A model generated the notes under the pieces. It saw only the letters and a list, made by a program, of their open reading frames with translations. It made no database searches and was not told where the DNA came from. Below are positions 6,113 to 7,708 of a stretch of 7,708 nucleotides of DNA, piece by piece. Source of the stretch: Actinomycetes bacterium (GTDB lineage: Bacteria > Actinomycetota > Actinomycetes > Actinomycetales > Demequinaceae); the NCBI GenBank assembly GCA_023442845.1, contig JAEZXC010000148.1, forward strand, positions 1 to 7,708. The letters are read 5' to 3'. Within the stretch, counting starts at the first letter, position 1, and each line of letters starts with the position of its first letter. The position numbers and the translations under genes are program-made.

Positions 6113-6748
6113 CTACGCTGCCGCGCTGAGGTCGCGAACCCAGGCGCCGTCAGACTCGTGGAAGCCTGCCTTGCGCAGGTACTCCGTATCCGTGGTGGCA
6201 TGCGGCACGACGCGGGCGCGACGGATGCCAGCGGCGGGCAGAGCGTCGGACTCGCTGTAGACAAACTTGCCCGGGCCAAAGTTCCGAAAGCGCGGCTTCA
6301 CCCAATCGAGTTCGATGTCCGCGGTGCCGTCCTCCGCTCGGCGAGCCGCGACTACCCCCACCGCCTCATCGCCGCGCACGACGAGAAAGGTCATGCGAGC
6401 GTCGTCCGTGCTGTGAAGCGCGAAATCGGGCGCAAAGTGAGAGATATCGTCCGCATGCACTGAGAAAAGGTGCTGGAGGTAGCGGTCCTCGGGATCGAGC
6501 GGCACCACTTGGTACACCTGCGGATCATTGGCCTCGCGGTAGAGCCGGCGAATCCAGTACACGCCAATGACAAAGATTGCTGCGTTCATCGCGGCGAAGG
6601 GCCACACCTCGATGATGGCGTTGTACACGGCTGCAATGAGCGAACCGATCATGTTCATCCATCGGAAGCGCAGCACGCGCGCCTGCATGAGCGAAAGAAC
6701 AACGAGACCGGACCCCACCCAGCCGATGATTTCTAGAACCGTTTGCAC
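6113..6748 (-). CDS. YgjV-like membrane protein with C-terminal GNAT-like acetyltransferase domain
   Basis: A 211-residue protein in two parts. The N-terminal part has three membrane helices (about 4-21, 31-48 and 51-66) with the GWVGSGLVVLSL and NMIGSLIAAVYNAIIEVWPFA style of YgjV/PnuC-like membrane proteins. The C-terminal part (about 75-205) looks like a GNAT fold. It has paired strands FLVVRGDEAVGVVAA and ADIELDWV, an acyl-CoA loop-like RNFGPG, and the late YLRKAGF motif common before the last GNAT strand. This would place an acetyltransferase-like domain on the cytoplasmic face of the membrane; the substrate is unknown. The start is GTG 6748: no in-frame ATG lies near, and the first helix begins three residues in. 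There is no Shine-Dalgarno; a -10 hexamer 6 nt upstream suggests a leaderless mRNA. It is the first gene of a pair with the YchJ-like gene. Confidence 0.85.
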   Translation of the reverse strand: MQTVLEIIGWVGSGLVVLSLMQARVLRFRWMNMIGSLIAAVYNAIIEVWPFAAMNAAIFVIGVYWIRRLYREANDPQVYQVVPLDPEDRYLQHLFSVHADDISHFAPDFALHSTDDARMTFLVVRGDEAVGVVAARRAEDGTADIELDWVKPRFRNFGPGKFVYSESDALPAAGIRRARVVPHATTDTEYLRKAGFHESDGAWVRDLSAAA

Positions 6749-6754
6749 GCATCA

Positions 6755-6760
6755 AGCGTA
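6755..6760 (-). promoter_or_regulatory. -10 element of a leaderless promoter (YgjV/GNAT gene)
   Basis: The minus strand reads TACGCT, followed by exactly six bases and then the GTG start at 6748. TANNNT at this distance is the known arrangement for leaderless genes in actinobacteria, with transcription beginning at the start codon. No good -35 is seen. Absence of a Shine-Dalgarno supports the reading. Confidence 0.55.
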
Positions 6761-6772
6761 CGTTGCTCCACG

Positions 6773-6778
6773 TAGGCT
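6773..6778 (+). promoter_or_regulatory. -10 element of a leaderless promoter (S4-domain gene)
   Basis: TAGGCT is followed by six bases and then GTG 6785. There is no ribosome binding site and an in-frame stop (6773-6775, inside the hexamer) blocks any earlier start, so transcript and reading frame probably start together. It mirrors the element on the opposite strand at 6755-6760. Confidence 0.55.
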
Positions 6779-6784
6779 CGATGG

Positions 6785-7156
6785 GTGGCCGTTGACGCAG
6801 TGCGAGTGGATGTATGGGTGTGGGCCGTCCGGCTTGCGAAGACCCGGTCCCAAGCGACGATCGCGTGCCGCGCTGGACACGTGCGAGTCAACGGCGCGCG
6901 CGCGAAGCCAGCGGCGCTTGTGCGCCCCGGGGACCGCATCGAAGTCCGCTCCGGAGACTGGCCCCGCGTGGTAGAAGTGCGTCACCTCCTCCTCAAGCGG
7001 GTGGGCGCCGAGCCCGCCGCCGCCGCGTACGTTGATCACACTCCGCCTCGGCCGCCGCGAGAGGTCTCGGCCCCCATCGCCGTGAGGGAGCGCGGAAGCG
7101 GACGGCCCACCAAGAAGGAACGACGCCAACTCGACCGCTTGCGCGGGCGCTCGTAA
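6785..7156 (+). CDS. Hsp15-like S4-domain RNA-binding protein
   Basis: A 123-residue protein with an N-terminal S4 RNA-binding domain (about 7-55): VDVWVWAVRLAKTRSQA, then the VRVNGARAKPAALVRPGDRIEV segment. The R-x-D-x-W-x-W-A-V-R-x-x-K-T-R-S pattern is that of Hsp15 (HslR), which in E. coli binds stalled 50S subunits carrying peptidyl-tRNA. The tail is basic (GRPTKKERRQLDRLRGR) and follows a Pro-rich stretch, as in relatives; it probably adds rRNA contacts. GTG 6785 is the only sensible start, since the frame has a stop at 6773-6775 and the S4 fold begins at once. Later in-frame GTGs at 6800 and 6806 would cut into the domain edge. It diverges from the YgjV/GNAT gene across 36 nt. Ribosome-rescue function is inferred from the family. 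Confidence 0.92.
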   Translation: MAVDAVRVDVWVWAVRLAKTRSQATIACRAGHVRVNGARAKPAALVRPGDRIEVRSGDWPRVVEVRHLLLKRVGAEPAAAAYVDHTPPRPPREVSAPIAVRERGSGRPTKKERRQLDRLRGRS

Positions 7157-7186
7157 CCAGCGTCGGCCGTAGTGATGGGGCGCGAT

Positions 7187-7192
7187 TAGGCT
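7187..7192 (+). promoter_or_regulatory. -10 element of a leaderless promoter (glycosyltransferase gene)
   Basis: TAGGCT, the same hexamer as at 6773, lies seven bases before ATG 7200. The 43-nt spacer after the S4 gene has no Shine-Dalgarno near the ATG, so a leaderless transcript is likely. No recognisable -35 is present. Confidence 0.5.
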
Positions 7193-7199
7193 GTTTGCC

Positions 7200-7708
7200 A
7201 TGCCTGCGCGCTCCGTAGCCGACGTGGTGGTCGTCACCTATAACCCAGGCGACACCATCGCGTCGTTTCTTGATTCGGTGGCACGGCAGCCGGGCGTTGC
7301 GAGTGTCGCGGTGGTCGATAACGCGTCGCGGGATGGGGCCGCCGCTGAGGCCGCCAAGCAGGCCGGCGTCACCTTCATCGATACCGGTCGCAATGGGGGC
7401 TACGGCTTCGCTGCCAATCGCGGTGCTGAGACGGGCACGGCGCCGTGGATTCTTGTCTCCAACGCGGACATCGTGCTCGACGACGGCGCGCTAGCGGCTC
7501 TCGTTGAGGTGGGCGAGGCCGACGCTGGCATCGGGATTGTCGGCCCCCACATCCGCGAGCTCGACGGCTCGACGTACCCCTCGGCGCGGCCACTGCCCAC
7601 TTTTGTGCTCGGCACGGGGCATGCACTTTTTGGCCGGATCTGGCCCTCCAACCCGTGGACCCGCCGCTACCGCATCGCACTCGATCCCGCCGGGGCCGAC
7701 GTGACGGC
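7200..7708 (+). CDS. Family 2 glycosyltransferase, N-terminal part (3' end outside window)
   Basis: The first 169 codons of a GT-A fold glycosyltransferase that transfers a nucleotide-activated sugar, probably in cell-wall or surface polysaccharide assembly. Visible in order are the nucleotide-binding strand VVVVTYNPG (9-17), VVDNASRDG (38-46), the loop GRNGGYGFAANRG (63-75), and the metal-site equivalent VSNADIVLDDGAL, with D90 where many relatives have NPD. Further on, GPHIRELDGSTYPSARPLPT is a stretch common in rhamnosyltransferase-like (WbbL-type) members, so a wall rhamnosyltransferase is the best guess; the acceptor is unknown. The start ATG 7200 places the first strand eight residues in. 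The frame has no stop before the window edge, so the catalytic base region and C-terminus are missing. Confidence 0.93.
   Translation, partial: MPARSVADVVVVTYNPGDTIASFLDSVARQPGVASVAVVDNASRDGAAAEAAKQAGVTFIDTGRNGGYGFAANRGAETGTAPWILVSNADIVLDDGALAALVEVGEADAGIGIVGPHIRELDGSTYPSARPLPTFVLGTGHALFGRIWPSNPWTRRYRIALDPAGADVT

Noticed and set aside
6752..7237. 161-residue minus-strand frame covering the S4-domain gene.
   Set aside because: It is antisense to a gene with clear S4 motifs, contains Arg/His/Gly-rich shadow composition, and would run through the glycosyltransferase start and promoter.
7270..7494. 74-residue plus-strand frame near the right edge.
   Set aside because: It is an out-of-frame shadow of the glycosyltransferase, whose real frame starts at 7200 and runs off the window without a stop.

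Overview
The window looks like the chromosome of a motile, high-GC Gram-positive actinobacterium. Support for this comes from GC-rich codon use, GTG starts, TANNNT -10 elements placed 6-7 nt ahead of start codons (leaderless style), a plain Leu-CAG tRNA with encoded CCA, and a chemotaxis cluster containing CheX-type phosphatase genes. A Micrococcales-like lineage (Cellulomonas/Demequina-type) fits, but that is inference from gene style and not from a marker gene.

Bases 1-4736 (+ strand) are one tight chemotaxis operon. It holds the 3' part of a methyl-accepting chemotaxis protein, cheB (receptor methylesterase/glutamine deamidase), cheR (receptor methyltransferase), a cheY, a CheX-like CheY phosphatase, a second cheY, and a second, more diverged protein carrying the same D-x3-E-x2-N phosphatase signature. 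Four of the junctions are 4-base ATGA stop/start overlaps, so translation is probably coupled. The only internal gap, 48 nt before the second cheY, has a very strong Shine-Dalgarno sequence. The operon therefore encodes receptor, adaptation pair, and two response-regulator/phosphatase pairs. CheA and CheW are not in the window and probably lie upstream.

Bases 4755-5408 (- strand, convergent, 18 nt gap) encode an M15/VanY-type D,D-peptidase without a signal peptide. Its position beside the che operon and its helical N-terminal extension suggest a flagellum-associated wall hydrolase (inference). Divergent from it is tRNA-Leu(CAG) at 5577-5662, followed by an excellent 11-bp hairpin terminator that can also serve the opposite strand.

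Bases 5712-6748 (- strand) are a two-gene unit: a three-helix YgjV-like membrane segment fused to a GNAT-like domain, then a YchJ/UPF0225 SEC-C protein. Bases 6785-7156 (+) encode an Hsp15-like S4 RNA-binding protein. From 7200 to the window edge is the 5' part of a family 2 glycosyltransferase. These last three start regions share a TANNNT hexamer 6 or 7 nt before the start codon and have no Shine-Dalgarno, which points to leaderless transcripts, two of them in mirror image across a 36-nt divergent spacer. There is no gene-free stretch longer than about 170 bases. I saw no mobile element, CRISPR array or prophage sequence.
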